This document shows positions 35,035 to 44,538 of a stretch of 64,000 bases of DNA, in pieces. This DNA comes from Acetobacteraceae bacterium (GTDB lineage: Bacteria > Pseudomonadota > Alphaproteobacteria > Acetobacterales > Acetobacteraceae), in the NCBI GenBank assembly GCA_024280945.1, contig JAMXLO010000051.1, positions 1 through 64,000 of the forward strand. The letters are read 5' to 3'. How positions within the stretch are numbered: position 1 is the stretch's first letter; every line of letters begins with the position of its first letter. A model generated the notes under the pieces. It saw only the letters and a list, made by a program, of their open reading frames with translations. It ran no database searches and was not told the DNA's origin. The position numbers and the translations under genes are program-made.

Positions 35035-35748
35035 ATGAAACAACCGAACCGCATAAAGGCTGCCATGCAGGCTGGCCGCAAGGCCTATGGTTACAATCTG
35101 GCGTTTCCGTCGCCCTGGGTGATCGATATCCTCGGTAAGATCGACTTCGATTTCGTGTTCATCGACGGGGAGCATGGGCCATTTGGGCTGGACCAGCTTG
35201 AAGATCTTTGCAGGACCGCAGAGCGCTATCGCGTCACAACGATTGCGCGGGTTCCGGACATCGGGTCGTCAACGATCCTGCGCTACCTCGATCGCGGAAT
35301 CATGGGAGTCCTGGGTCCACACATCGCGACGGAGGCCGACGCCCGTCAACTGGTGCGGGCGTGCTATTTCGGGCCTCTCGGCGAACGGTCTTTCGGGGCC
35401 AACCGAGGTACCGATTACAACGCCGAAATACCGGACAAGGCGGCGTACTATCGTGAGGCAAACGACCAGATGCTGGTCTGCGCCTTATTGGAGGATGTCG
35501 CGGTACTGAACAACCTGGACGCTATCCTTTCAGTGCCGGGCATCGACCTGTACAGCATTGGCCCCAATGATTTTGCGCAGAGCCTCGGCTACCCGGGTCA
35601 GCCAGACCATCCGGAGGTGATCAGGACAATGCAGGACATCACGCGCCGCATCCACCAGGCAGGACGCACGATGCAAGCTGACGTGATGCAGGCAGCGTGG
35701 GTCAGCGACATGCTGCTGGAGGCGGGTCGACGCATTCTGCCATCGTAG
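35035..35748 (+). CDS. HpcH/HpaI family aldolase
   Basis: Class II pyruvate-dependent aldolase/citrate lyase-like enzyme, 237 residues. Family motifs: FDFVFIDGEHGPFGLDQLEDL (metal-binding Glu region), GVLGPHIATEADARQLV, and IDLYSIGPNDFAQSLG. It would cleave a 2-keto-4-hydroxy acid to pyruvate plus an aldehyde. The start at 35035 follows a weak ribosome site. Its place between two flavin enzymes suggests a catabolic run rather than sugar-acid metabolism. Confidence 0.88.
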   Translation: MKQPNRIKAAMQAGRKAYGYNLAFPSPWVIDILGKIDFDFVFIDGEHGPFGLDQLEDLCRTAERYRVTTIARVPDIGSSTILRYLDRGIMGVLGPHIATEADARQLVRACYFGPLGERSFGANRGTDYNAEIPDKAAYYREANDQMLVCALLEDVAVLNNLDAILSVPGIDLYSIGPNDFAQSLGYPGQPDHPEVIRTMQDITRRIHQAGRTMQADVMQAAWVSDMLLEAGRRILPS

Positions 35749-35897
35749 TACCCGCAGACTGCGGGCCGCGGCACAGATGACCGAACAAGGCGCTCTGATG
35801 GAGCGAGGCTCTGCGTTGTATTGACTCGCGGAACCCTCGGCGCATCGATAGGGACTCTGGCCAAGCGGCTGGCGAAAAGCAGCAAAGAGGGCAGGCA

Positions 35898-37268
35898 ATG
35901 TTCGAGATCGGTGTATTTCACAATGGCGCGTCCCACCTGCCGGTGGTCATTACCAAGGACGGCGTGGCGGTGAACGACGGTTCGCTGGCCGAGGTGCATG
36001 CGGCAGCACAACAGGTCCTGGTGAACCAGGTGCGCCAGGGCATCCTCGCCGAGAAGCTTGGATACCAATCCTTCTGGCTAACAGAGCATCACTTTCAGCC
36101 TGAAGGGGCCGAGATGAGTCCGAACCCGCTGTTCACTCAGATGGCGATCGCGGCGCAGACCAAGCGGATCCGCCTCGGTCAGTGCGCCAATATCGTGGTC
36201 TGGCACCATCCGGTGCGGCTTGCCGAACAGATCGCGCAGCTCGACGTGATCAGCGGCGGACGTGTCGAATGCGGCATGGGCCGCGGCTATCAGCCGCGTG
36301 AGAATGAAACGCTTGGCCGCCCTTACGGTTCGACGATCCAGGACCAGGAACGCAACCGCAAGGCCTTCGAGGAAGTGGTGAGCATCGTCCGCAAGTGTTG
36401 GACCGAGCCGTCCTTCGTGCATCGCGGCGAGAACTTCTCCATCCCGCCCTCCTACACAAAATGGAACCACAAGCAGACGATCGCCTACTTCCAGATGGAC
36501 AAGGTCGAGCGTCGGCTGGAGGACATCATCGCCATCGGCGCGCCGGATATGTATTCGGCCGGCAATCCGGTGCAGGCGACGACCACGACGCTGAAGGAGC
36601 TTCAAGTATTCCCTCAGCCGGTGCAGAAGCCGCATCCGCAGATCTGGGAGCCGTTGACCAGCGGGCGCTCGATCAAGTGGGCAGCGGAGCACGGCATAAA
36701 CGGCGTATTCATTGTCGAGCCAAATGATCGGATGAAGCGAAATATCGACCTGTATTACGAGGCAGCGGAGAAGGCAGGCTGGCCCGACATGCTGAACCGC
36801 GGCAAGTTCAAATACGGCTGGGATGCACAGAAACGACGCGGCATCATGACCAGCCGCTATATCCACGTGACGACTCCCGGCAAGGAGAAGCAGGCGCTGG
36901 ATCGTGCCGCGCGCGCGATGGAACTGCAGTTCGACTACTATGGGCCATTCGGCTTCGGCGCCGTCGTTGCCCGGCTCGATGAACCGATGTTCGATCTTAA
37001 TCGGAAGGTCACCGCGGACATGCTGCGCGAACGTGAGATCGCCATCCAGGGCTCAAAGCAGTTCGTCATCGACAAGATCATGAAGATGAAGCAGGAGATC
37101 GGTTACGACGACTTCCATTTCCTCGGCTGGTTCGAACTTGGTGGCTTCGAGGGCCGTGAGATCGAAGATCAGATGCAACTCTTCGCTGAAGAGGTGATGC
37201 CAGTTATAGCGGCGGAGTGCGGCGGCAAAGTGGAGCTGCCAGCGTGCGGAATCAATTACGTGGCATAA
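35898..37268 (+). CDS. LLM class flavin-dependent monooxygenase
   Basis: Bacterial luciferase-like TIM-barrel enzyme, 456 residues, using reduced FMN (or F420) supplied by a partner. Seen: AEKLGYQSFWLTEHHFQPEGAE, TKRIRLGQCANIVVWHHPVRLAEQIAQLDVIS, and GRVECGMGRGYQPREN, which form the N-terminal half of the family fold. No dedicated flavin reductase gene is next to it. It is 10 nt before an alpha/beta hydrolase gene, so the two steps may be sequential. Confidence 0.9.
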   Translation: MFEIGVFHNGASHLPVVITKDGVAVNDGSLAEVHAAAQQVLVNQVRQGILAEKLGYQSFWLTEHHFQPEGAEMSPNPLFTQMAIAAQTKRIRLGQCANIVVWHHPVRLAEQIAQLDVISGGRVECGMGRGYQPRENETLGRPYGSTIQDQERNRKAFEEVVSIVRKCWTEPSFVHRGENFSIPPSYTKWNHKQTIAYFQMDKVERRLEDIIAIGAPDMYSAGNPVQATTTTLKELQVFPQPVQKPHPQIWEPLTSGRSIKWAAEHGINGVFIVEPNDRMKRNIDLYYEAAEKAGWPDMLNRGKFKYGWDAQKRRGIMTSRYIHVTTPGKEKQALDRAARAMELQFDYYGPFGFGAVVARLDEPMFDLNRKVTADMLREREIAIQGSKQFVIDKIMKMKQEIGYDDFHFLGWFELGGFEGREIEDQMQLFAEEVMPVIAAECGGKVELPACGINYVA

Positions 37269-37278
37269 GGAGCCAGCC

Positions 37279-38196
37279 ATGGCCAGCAAACAAAGCGAGC
37301 AGCTTGTCACGCTGTACAGGAGCTGGGCGGCAACGCTTGACGCGAAGCCGGACATGCCTCTGGATGAACTACGGGCGATGTTCGAACACCTGGGCGACGT
37401 CACGGCAGAACCACGTGGCGTGGACTACATCGAGACCAATGCAGGTGGACGGCCCGCTCTGTGGGCGGTGCCGATAGGCTGTGCCAAGGACCGCGTGCTG
37501 CTCTGCTCGCACGGCGGAGGGTATGTCGTCTGCTCGATGTACACACATCGCAAAATGTTCGCCCACATCGCCAAGTCGGTCGGTTGCCGCGCGCTGATCG
37601 TGGATTACGCATTGGCGCCTGAGAGCATCCATCCGGGACCGGTGAATGACATGGCCAACGCGTATCGCTGGCTGCTCGACCAAGGCATTGCGGCAAACCA
37701 TGTCGCGCTGACCGGCGATTCGGCAGGTGGCGGGCTGGCGGTTACGACATTGCTTCGGCTGCGTGAGCTGGCGATCTCGCTGCCGGCAGCAACGATGCCG
37801 CTGTCGCCATGGTTGGACATGGAAGCGAAGGGCGAGACGTTCATCACCAATCGCGAGAAGGACGCGATTGTCGCTCGCGAGATGATCCAGGGAATGGCCG
37901 AAACCTTTCTGGGCGATGGCGGCAATCTGCAAGATCCGTTGGCCAATCCGCTTCGTGGCGATCTTCGCAATCTGCCCCCGACGTATATACAGGTGGGCAG
38001 CCACGAGACCTTGCTCGACGATAGCCGCGCTCTGGCCGATGCGCTCCGCCGGGCAGATGTGGAGGTGAAGTTGGATGTCTATCCGGAGATGCAGCACGTC
38101 TTTCACTTGCTGGCCGGGGTGGCGCCTGAAGCCGACCAGGCGATCGGGCAACTGGCCGCATGGGTGAGACCCAGGCTAGGGCTCGGCAGGTCATAA
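37279..38196 (+). CDS. Alpha/beta hydrolase (hormone-sensitive lipase family)
   Basis: Cytosolic esterase/amidase-like hydrolase, 305 residues. The oxyanion motif HGGGY is at 78-82, the nucleophile is Ser148 in GDSAGG, and the acid/His pair lies in DSRALADALRRAD and MQHVFHLLAG. The start at 37279 has an AAGGAG ribosome site. Probably hydrolyses an ester produced by the monooxygenase upstream. Confidence 0.9.
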   Translation: MASKQSEQLVTLYRSWAATLDAKPDMPLDELRAMFEHLGDVTAEPRGVDYIETNAGGRPALWAVPIGCAKDRVLLCSHGGGYVVCSMYTHRKMFAHIAKSVGCRALIVDYALAPESIHPGPVNDMANAYRWLLDQGIAANHVALTGDSAGGGLAVTTLLRLRELAISLPAATMPLSPWLDMEAKGETFITNREKDAIVAREMIQGMAETFLGDGGNLQDPLANPLRGDLRNLPPTYIQVGSHETLLDDSRALADALRRADVEVKLDVYPEMQHVFHLLAGVAPEADQAIGQLAAWVRPRLGLGRS

Positions 38197-38236
38197 GACG
38201 GCTTGCACCGGTTCTTGGCGCAACAGGAGAACTTTG

Positions 38237-38434
38237 ATGGCGGATGCCTCCCCAACTCCCGAGGAAGTGGCTCTGCTCGCTCGCCATGCCGGCCTCGATC
38301 TACCAGCAGAATACTTTCAGCAGCTCGTCTCGGCGTATGGCCACGTGCGCCGGATGATCGATCGCTTGCCGCTTGAGCGTGCGCGTGACGATGAACCCGC
38401 CCATACGTTCGACCCTCGGGCGTTCATGCCGTGA
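38237..38434 (+). CDS. AtzG-like small subunit
   Basis: A 65-residue GatC-like protein of the AtzG/DUF4089 type: TPEEVALLARHAGLDLPAEYFQQLVSAY. In AtzE-type complexes this subunit stabilises the amidase. The ATG at 38237 is 8 nt after CAGGAGA, better placed than the TTG one codon earlier. The stop overlaps the GTG start of the amidase by 4 nt, so the two proteins are made in equal amounts. Confidence 0.85.
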   Translation: MADASPTPEEVALLARHAGLDLPAEYFQQLVSAYGHVRRMIDRLPLERARDDEPAHTFDPRAFMP

Positions 38435-39837
38435 CCGACTTGCATTTCCTCACCATTGCCGAGGCGTCACGCCTGATCGCAGCGCGCAAGCTGTCGCCGG
38501 TGGAACTGACCGACGCATATCTTGGCCGCATCGCCGCACTGGATGACCAACTCGGCAGTTTCGTGACGCTGACGGCTGAACGCGCGCGCGGCGAGGCGCG
38601 TGCGGCCGACGCAGAGATCGTCGCAAAAGGTCCGCGCAGCCGGATGCACGGCATTCCGTATTGCCTCAAGGATATCTACGAAACCGCCGGCGTCCGCACG
38701 ACCGCACAGTCGAAGCTGCTGGCCAACAATGTCCCCGTGCGGGACTCCGCCTGCCAGAAAAAGCTTGCCGCGGCCGGTGGCGTGTTGCTCGGCAAGAACG
38801 CGACCTGGGAGTTTGCCCATGGCGGCCCGTCGTGGGATGTGCTGTTCGCACCGGCACGCAACCCGTGGAACCCGGAGCACACGCCGGCGGGCTCATCATC
38901 CGGTTCGGCCGCCGCGGTTGCCGCCGGATTCGCACCGGCCACTCTCGGTTCGGACACCGGCGGTTCAATCCGCGGACCAGCCGCCGCCTGCGGCGTTGCT
39001 GGATTGAAACCCACCTATGGCTTGGTCAGTCGGCGCGGGGTGATCCCCAACTGCTTCAGCCACGACCATGCCGGACCGCTCGCATGGACCGCAGAAGACG
39101 TGGCGATATTGATGCAAATCATCGCCGGACATGATCCCGAAGATCCTGGCTCGTTGGATGTGCCGGTGCCGGATTACGTTGCCGCGCTGAGCGGCGACGT
39201 CAGAGGACTGGTCATCGGTGTGCCCTGGCAATGGCTGGAGGAAGAGATCCCGCTCTCCCCGGCCACGCGTGCATCGTTTGATGCCGCGCTGGCAGTGTTC
39301 CTCGATCTCGGTGCCACTGTTCGACCCGTCTTGCTGCCGCCGCTGCAGCAATTCGATGACGTCAAACGAACGATTGCCGTAGTGGAGTTGTTCACCATCC
39401 ATGGCAAGGACCTGCGAACCCGGCCGGAGATGTTCGGCTCCAGCCTGCGTTACCGCATCATCGCTGGTGGACTGGTGCGCGCCGAGGAATACCTGCAGGC
39501 GGCGCGTCACCGCACGGTGCTGGCGCGGGCGATGCAGGCCGTCATGGCGACGGTGGATGTAATGATGCTGCCAACCGCCGAGCCAGCCGGAAAGCTGGAG
39601 CCGTTGCCGCCCGAGAGCCTGTTCACGCGGCCGTCTTTCACCACGGCATTCAATGTTGGCGGCAATCCCGCGCTGTCGATATGTTGCGGATTTGCCGAGA
39701 ACGGGCTGCCGTTCTCATTGCAAATTGCCGGTCGGGTGCTCGACGACGCAACCGTGCTGCGCGCGGGCGACGCGTATGAGAAGGCGACGGCCTGGCGTGA
39801 TCGGCGACCCAGCCTTGTGGCCGAAACCATTTCCTGA
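38431..39837 (+). CDS. Amidase signature family hydrolase (AtzE/GatA-like)
   Basis: Cytosolic amidase, 468 residues, Ser-cisSer-Lys type. Lys80 in IPYCLKD, the serine pair 155-156 in AGSSSGSAAA, and the nucleophile Ser179 in SDTGGSIRGPA are all in place. The partner is the AtzG-like subunit encoded directly upstream, so the enzyme is probably a heteromer acting on a small amide, biuret-like or carbamoyl compound. GTG start at 38431. Confidence 0.92.
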   Translation: MTDLHFLTIAEASRLIAARKLSPVELTDAYLGRIAALDDQLGSFVTLTAERARGEARAADAEIVAKGPRSRMHGIPYCLKDIYETAGVRTTAQSKLLANNVPVRDSACQKKLAAAGGVLLGKNATWEFAHGGPSWDVLFAPARNPWNPEHTPAGSSSGSAAAVAAGFAPATLGSDTGGSIRGPAAACGVAGLKPTYGLVSRRGVIPNCFSHDHAGPLAWTAEDVAILMQIIAGHDPEDPGSLDVPVPDYVAALSGDVRGLVIGVPWQWLEEEIPLSPATRASFDAALAVFLDLGATVRPVLLPPLQQFDDVKRTIAVVELFTIHGKDLRTRPEMFGSSLRYRIIAGGLVRAEEYLQAARHRTVLARAMQAVMATVDVMMLPTAEPAGKLEPLPPESLFTRPSFTTAFNVGGNPALSICCGFAENGLPFSLQIAGRVLDDATVLRAGDAYEKATAWRDRRPSLVAETIS

Positions 39838-39914
39838 GCGTCAGACGAGATGGCGTACATGGCGCACTCTGCCGATGAGGTGATAACATCTCTCCCTAAA
39901 ATGGGAGGGCTGCA

Positions 39915-41114
39915 ATGAACATAATGCCTGCATCGCCCGGCTGCTTGGCCGGTATACGTGTGCTGGACCTGACACAGTTCGAGGCCGGCACGAGTTGCAC
40001 AGAAGCGCTCGCCTGGATGGGTGCCGACATCGCCAAGGTCGAAAACCCGAAAGGCGGTGAAGCTGGCCGGACCGGCTTCGGCGACGCCTATTACTTTATG
40101 ATGTACAATGCCAATAAGCGGTCGATCACCGTCAATCTAAAGTCGGATCGTGGGCTGGCGCTGGTGAAGGAGATGGTGAAGAAGGCCGATATCTTCGCCG
40201 AGAACTTCGCCCCCGGTGCAGTCGAACGGCTCGGACTCGGATACGACGTGGTTAGCGCAATCAATCCCGCCATCATCTACGCACAGGTCAAAGGGTTCGG
40301 CGATGGCAGCCCGTATGAGAAGGGCCTGGCATTCGACCCCATCGCACAGGCCGCGGGCGGTGCGATGAGCATCACAGGCGAGCGCGACGGCAGACCGATC
40401 AAGCCCGGCCCCACGATCGGCGATACCGGCACGGGCATGCTGCTGGCGTTCAGCATCGTCAGTGCACTGTTCGACCGTACGCGCTCCGGTAAAGGTCGCC
40501 GCCTGCAAGTGGCTATGCAGGATTCCGTCATGCACTACAGCCGGGGCATGTTCATTACCCAGGCGCGCACCGGTGCTGCGGCACCACGGCGGCGTCCCAG
40601 CGACAATCCACCCGGTGGCATCTATCCTTGCAAGCCTGGCGGCCCCAACGATTACGTCTACTTGCTGACCAGCCGCGCCAACCCCGAACATTGGCCGCGC
40701 CTGCTGAAGCTGATCGGGCGCGAGGACCTGATCAGTGACAAGCGCTACGAAACCCCGGACGCGCGATTGCAGCATGAGGGCGACGTGGACGAGATCGTCT
40801 CCAACTGGACGCGTCAGCATACGAAGCACGAGGCGATGGCGCAGCTGAGCGCGGTCGGTGTCCCCGTCGGCGCTGTCCTCGACTCGATGGAGCTGACCAA
40901 TGAGCCGAGCTTCCGGGAGCGCGGTATTCTGCAAACGATGAAACACGGCGAACGTACCATGACAATGCCTACCTGGCCGGTGCGCTTCGACGGCGTTCCG
41001 ACAGAGGTCAGGCCGGCGCCGTTGCTCGGGCAGCACACCTCGGAGGTCCTCGGCGACTGGCTTGGCCTAGATGCTGACGCGGTTGCTGGGCTACGCCGGG
41101 ACGGAATCGTCTGA
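39915..41114 (+). CDS. CaiB/BaiF family (class III) CoA-transferase
   Basis: Acyl-CoA transferase, 399 residues, full length. N-terminal GIRVLDLTQFEAGTSCTEALAWMGADIAKVENP and the catalytic Asp170 in PGPTIGDTGTGM are present, along with NANKRSITVNLKSDRG. It moves CoA from a donor acyl-CoA to a carboxylic acid. Start ATG at 39915 has a GGGAGGG ribosome site. The amidase or hydrolase upstream could make the acid that is activated here. Confidence 0.93.
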   Translation: MNIMPASPGCLAGIRVLDLTQFEAGTSCTEALAWMGADIAKVENPKGGEAGRTGFGDAYYFMMYNANKRSITVNLKSDRGLALVKEMVKKADIFAENFAPGAVERLGLGYDVVSAINPAIIYAQVKGFGDGSPYEKGLAFDPIAQAAGGAMSITGERDGRPIKPGPTIGDTGTGMLLAFSIVSALFDRTRSGKGRRLQVAMQDSVMHYSRGMFITQARTGAAAPRRRPSDNPPGGIYPCKPGGPNDYVYLLTSRANPEHWPRLLKLIGREDLISDKRYETPDARLQHEGDVDEIVSNWTRQHTKHEAMAQLSAVGVPVGAVLDSMELTNEPSFRERGILQTMKHGERTMTMPTWPVRFDGVPTEVRPAPLLGQHTSEVLGDWLGLDADAVAGLRRDGIV

Positions 41115-41166
41115 GACTTCGCCGCCCGGCGGGGACGGACCCGCTTCGAGCGTAGCCCACTTCACG

Positions 41167-42132
41167 CTACCCGACCGATGCATCGATCTGCGCCATTAGC
41201 TCGACTGGCAGCCTGCCGGCCGCTTCGGCGGCCACGCAGGCGGCCAACTCTCGGCGGTTCTTCACGCCCAGCACCACCGTGTCGACGTCCAGTGACAGAG
41301 CATAGCGGTGGGCAAGGATGGCAGGGTCTTCGCCCAGCTGCGAACAGAGCCGGCGAAATCCAGCGGCGCGGACATAGTCCCGAACCTCCGGGTGGTCGTC
41401 AGGCAGCGGCCGGTCGATCGCAGTCGTAAGCGCACCGGCCTGCACAGCCCGAATTCCCATCACGCCCACGCCGCAGCTGTGCGCCGCCGCCATGATCTCC
41501 CGCGCCTTTGTCGGTCCGTCGAAGAACTTGAGACCGCCCGGCGAATCCAGCAGGTTGGCGATGCACTGTACGGCAGCCGGTGCGGGTGTCTCGTGCAGGA
41601 GCCGGAGGATGATGTCCGGGTGCCCGATGCCCGTCAGACCCCAGGCGCCGATGATACCTTCCTCTATCAGCCGCACGAACAGCGGCCGAACGTGGTCGAC
41701 GAACACGGCATAGGGCGTCATGCGGCTGTTGGCATCGGGCCAGGCAGCAAGGTAGGCCGCATCGGGCACCACATTGGAGTGCAGAAAGAAGAGGTCGAGC
41801 CGCTTCAAGCGCAGGCGGCGCAGGCTGTCTTCGATCGAACGGCGGAGAATGCCCTCGATCTCGGAGGGCGGAGGGTTGCCCAAGTTGCACTTGCTGGTTA
41901 CTCGAACCTGACTTGGCAGACGACCGGAAAATGCCTCGCCGACCACCTCCTCGGCTTTGCCGTCACCATACCGTGGGGCAAGGTCGAGCAGCGTGATTCC
42001 CGCCTCGACCGCAGCGTGGACCGTGGCCACGCACTCGTCGAATGTGGTTGCGCCCCACAGCATTCCGAGGCCGCCGCCACCCAACGTCAGTGACGAGACC
42101 GGCGACAAGTTTCCGAATGCATGTGTTCGCAT
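41167..42132 (-). CDS. Aldo/keto reductase
   Basis: NADPH-dependent oxidoreductase of the AKR fold, 321 residues from 42132 (MRTHAFGNLSPV) with a GGAGG ribosome site. Motifs: GLGMLWGATT, the Asp-Tyr pair in LLDLAPRYGDGKAEEVVG, Lys in VRVTSKCNLGN, and RLRLKRLDLFFLHSN. It reads against the neighbouring catabolic run. Related to D-threo-aldose dehydrogenase-like reductases. Confidence 0.88.
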   Translation of the reverse strand: MRTHAFGNLSPVSSLTLGGGGLGMLWGATTFDECVATVHAAVEAGITLLDLAPRYGDGKAEEVVGEAFSGRLPSQVRVTSKCNLGNPPPSEIEGILRRSIEDSLRRLRLKRLDLFFLHSNVVPDAAYLAAWPDANSRMTPYAVFVDHVRPLFVRLIEEGIIGAWGLTGIGHPDIILRLLHETPAPAAVQCIANLLDSPGGLKFFDGPTKAREIMAAAHSCGVGVMGIRAVQAGALTTAIDRPLPDDHPEVRDYVRAAGFRRLCSQLGEDPAILAHRYALSLDVDTVVLGVKNRRELAACVAAEAAGRLPVELMAQIDASVG

Positions 42133-42468
42133 GGTCGATCCTCCGGCAAGCGCCTCGTGCCTTCTTCCCGCACGTCGTTCAAGCGGAGTGCGGGACACGC
42201 CACACAGGCTGATGCGTCAACGGGCCTAGAGCAACCCCGCAACCGAGACGGCGTTACAAAAGAAGCTCTCTGCGTCCGGCATCAAACTATGCCGCACGGC
42301 TGCGACGCGCGCTGAAGTCTTGTAGACCTGGATCCTTGAGTCTTATGGGAGGCGGACCGGCAGCGTGACGACAGGCCACCCCGACTTCCGAAAACACACT
42401 GGAAGATATAGTGTGACGAGGTCGCGCAAAGCCGCACGTCGGCGGCGCGACCGCGAGGAGGAAAACCG
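42133..42468. other. Divergent intergenic region, no gene seen
   Basis: 336 nt between the aldo/keto reductase (leftward) and the SDR gene (rightward). It likely carries promoters for both. The ribosome site GGAGGAAA of the SDR gene is at 42456-42464. Nothing else is supported. Confidence 0.35.
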
Positions 42469-43440
42469 ATGAAAGATTTCTCCGGCAAGATCGCCGTGGT
42501 GACTGGCGGCGGCTCTGGGATGGGCCGTGAACTCGTGCGTCAACTGGTAGCCGAGGGCTGCGCCATCGCTATGTGCGACGTTTCTGCCCGCGGCATGGCC
42601 GAAACTCAGCGTTTGTGTGAGGCGGCCGGCTTGCCGCAGGGTCTGCGCATCACGTCGCATGTCGCCGATGTCTCCAACGAAGAGAACGTGATCCAATTCC
42701 GTGACGAAGTCTCCGCCCAGCACGCTACCGATCGTATTCACCTGCTGTTCAACAACGCCGGTATCAGTGGCGGCGGAAGCATGATCGTCAACGAGCGAGC
42801 GGAATGGGAGCGCACATTCAACATCTGCTGGGGTGGCGTCTATCTGAACACACGCGCCTTCCTGCCGATGCTGCGCACCGCGGATGAGGCGCACATCGTC
42901 AATACCAGCAGCATGAATGGGTTTTGGGCCTCGGTTGGACCCGATACGCCGCATACCGCCTATTCTGCCGCGAAGTTCGCGGTGAAGGGATTCACCGAGG
43001 CGCTGATTGCCGATTTCCGGATGAACGCGCCGCACATCAGGGTGTCCGTCGTCATGCCGGGCCATATCGGCACGGGTATTCGCGACAATTCGCTGAAGGT
43101 GCAAACCAATACCGACGCGGATGGGCTGAATGCCGCGCAGATCGCGCAGATCCGTGCGCGGCTCAGCTCGATGGGACGGGACGCCACGAAGTATTCGGAC
43201 GCCGACATCGAACGCATGCACGCCGAACGCGCCCGTCGCTTCGTCAGCGACGCGCCGACCAGCGCGGCAGAGGCGGCAAAGATCATCCTGGATGGCGTCA
43301 GGGCCGATCGACTGCGCATCCTGGTCGGGCCTGATGCGCACATCATCGACCGCATGGTGCGCGAGGATCCCGACCATGCCTATGAACCGGAGTTCTACGA
43401 GCGTTTTGCCACTGAAGCCGGCTGGTCTCTTGGCCGCTAA
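42469..43440 (+). CDS. Short-chain dehydrogenase/reductase
   Basis: NAD(P)-dependent oxidoreductase, 323 residues, longer than the classical 250 because of a C-terminal extension. Cofactor loop TGGGSGMGRE, NNAGISGGG, catalytic Ser in VNTSSMNGF and the Tyr-x3-Lys pair in AYSAAKFAVKG. The extension (from about residue 240) has a charged helix and ILVGPDAHIIDRMVR. Substrate unknown. Confidence 0.92.
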   Translation: MKDFSGKIAVVTGGGSGMGRELVRQLVAEGCAIAMCDVSARGMAETQRLCEAAGLPQGLRITSHVADVSNEENVIQFRDEVSAQHATDRIHLLFNNAGISGGGSMIVNERAEWERTFNICWGGVYLNTRAFLPMLRTADEAHIVNTSSMNGFWASVGPDTPHTAYSAAKFAVKGFTEALIADFRMNAPHIRVSVVMPGHIGTGIRDNSLKVQTNTDADGLNAAQIAQIRARLSSMGRDATKYSDADIERMHAERARRFVSDAPTSAAEAAKIILDGVRADRLRILVGPDAHIIDRMVREDPDHAYEPEFYERFATEAGWSLGR

Positions 43441-43487
43441 CTGATCGGCGGCAACGTCCGCCACGCACAGTCACAAGGATAACGAGC

Positions 43488-43931
43488 ATGCCCAACAGCG
43501 TCCGCTTGCACCGTGTTTTGGCAACCAGCCCGGAGAAAGTCTATCGCGCGTTCCTCGAGGGAGACGCGCTCGCGAAATGGCTCCCACCGAACGGCTTTAC
43601 CTGCACAGTGCATCATCTCGAGCCAAAAGTCGGTGGCACGTTCAAGATGTCATTTCGGAACTTCACGACGGGCAAGAGCCACGTTTTTGGCGGCGAATAT
43701 ATCGAGCTCGTTCCAGGTGAACGCCTCCGCTACACGGACAAGTTCGAGGATCCCAACCTGCCGGGTGAGATTCAAGTGACGGTCGCATTGAAGAAAGTGT
43801 CCATCGGGACCGAGCTGGATATCCTCCAGGCGGAGCTGCCTGACGTTATTCCGCCCGAGGCCTGTTATCTCGGCTGGCAGGAGTCGCTGCGAAACCTGGC
43901 AAGGCTTGTCGAGCCCGAGATCAATCAATAG
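43488..43931 (+). CDS. SRPBCC (AHSA1-like) domain protein
   Basis: 147-residue ligand-binding fold protein. Typical blocks: VRLHRVLATSPEKVYRAFL, LAKWLPPNGFTC, and CYLGWQESLRNLARLVEPEI. It lies 47 nt after the SDR gene and may be cotranscribed. Members act as stress-related, coenzyme-binding or regulator-associated proteins; no specific role can be given. Confidence 0.9.
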   Translation: MPNSVRLHRVLATSPEKVYRAFLEGDALAKWLPPNGFTCTVHHLEPKVGGTFKMSFRNFTTGKSHVFGGEYIELVPGERLRYTDKFEDPNLPGEIQVTVALKKVSIGTELDILQAELPDVIPPEACYLGWQESLRNLARLVEPEINQ

Positions 43932-44034
43932 GGCATCGGGACGGACCCAGGGCCCACGGATATCGGTGGCTACAGCCTATCTTATGGCGCAGCGGCGCAG
44001 CTGCCGAGTAGGCTCAGAAACCGTATTACCAATC

Positions 44035-44538
44035 ATGAAGCACAAGAGGACTCGGGCGAGGATTTCCTCACAGGAGTTAGCGCAAGACCGCGCGTTCTGG
44101 CGTGCTCTGTTGATGCGGCGAATCAGCTCGCGCGGTCTGCCGGCACATAGCGCTGGGGGTTACCGGAACCGTAGGTTCGCTCTCATTCGGAATGCCGTGT
44201 GGATCACCTTGTACCGAGCCAGATTCCCGTTTCCGCAGGTGGGCGTGTTCCTCCGCTGCGCCGGCCTCGCTGGAGAGGCATTCTTCACGCTGGCCGACCA
44301 TGACCGGATCGAGATTGAGCCTCGGCTCCAGATCGCAATCGGGCCGGACGCTCTGCTGGAGTGGGGCTTGTCCCATCACGCAGGGATGACCGATATCGCA
44401 GGTATCTTGGCGGCTTCGCTCCCCTGGGATGATCGTGCGGCCGAACAGCATATTGCGTGGATGCTTCGGGCCGGAGGCGCATGGTGGAACTGCTTTTCCT
44501 TCTTGGCCGGCGGTTCCGGCAGCGAGAGATCCAACTGA
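44035..44538 (+). CDS. Conserved-looking hypothetical protein
   Basis: 167 residues from ATG at 44035 (KHKRTRARISSQELAQD). The body contains AVWITLYRARFPFPQVGVFLRC and DALLEWGLSHHAG, giving a compact alpha/beta pattern with normal codon usage. It resembles the C-terminal DUF4268-like part found in some nuclease- or phage-linked proteins, but the match is only by eye. A larger open frame on the opposite strand overlaps it and looks like a shadow. Confidence 0.5.
   Translation: MKHKRTRARISSQELAQDRAFWRALLMRRISSRGLPAHSAGGYRNRRFALIRNAVWITLYRARFPFPQVGVFLRCAGLAGEAFFTLADHDRIEIEPRLQIAIGPDALLEWGLSHHAGMTDIAGILAASLPWDDRAAEQHIAWMLRAGGAWWNCFSFLAGGSGSERSN

Noticed and set aside
34207-35175. A 322-codon minus-strand frame opposite the BBE oxidase and aldolase genes
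   Set aside because: Antisense to two strong plus-strand enzymes and has no recognisable motif.
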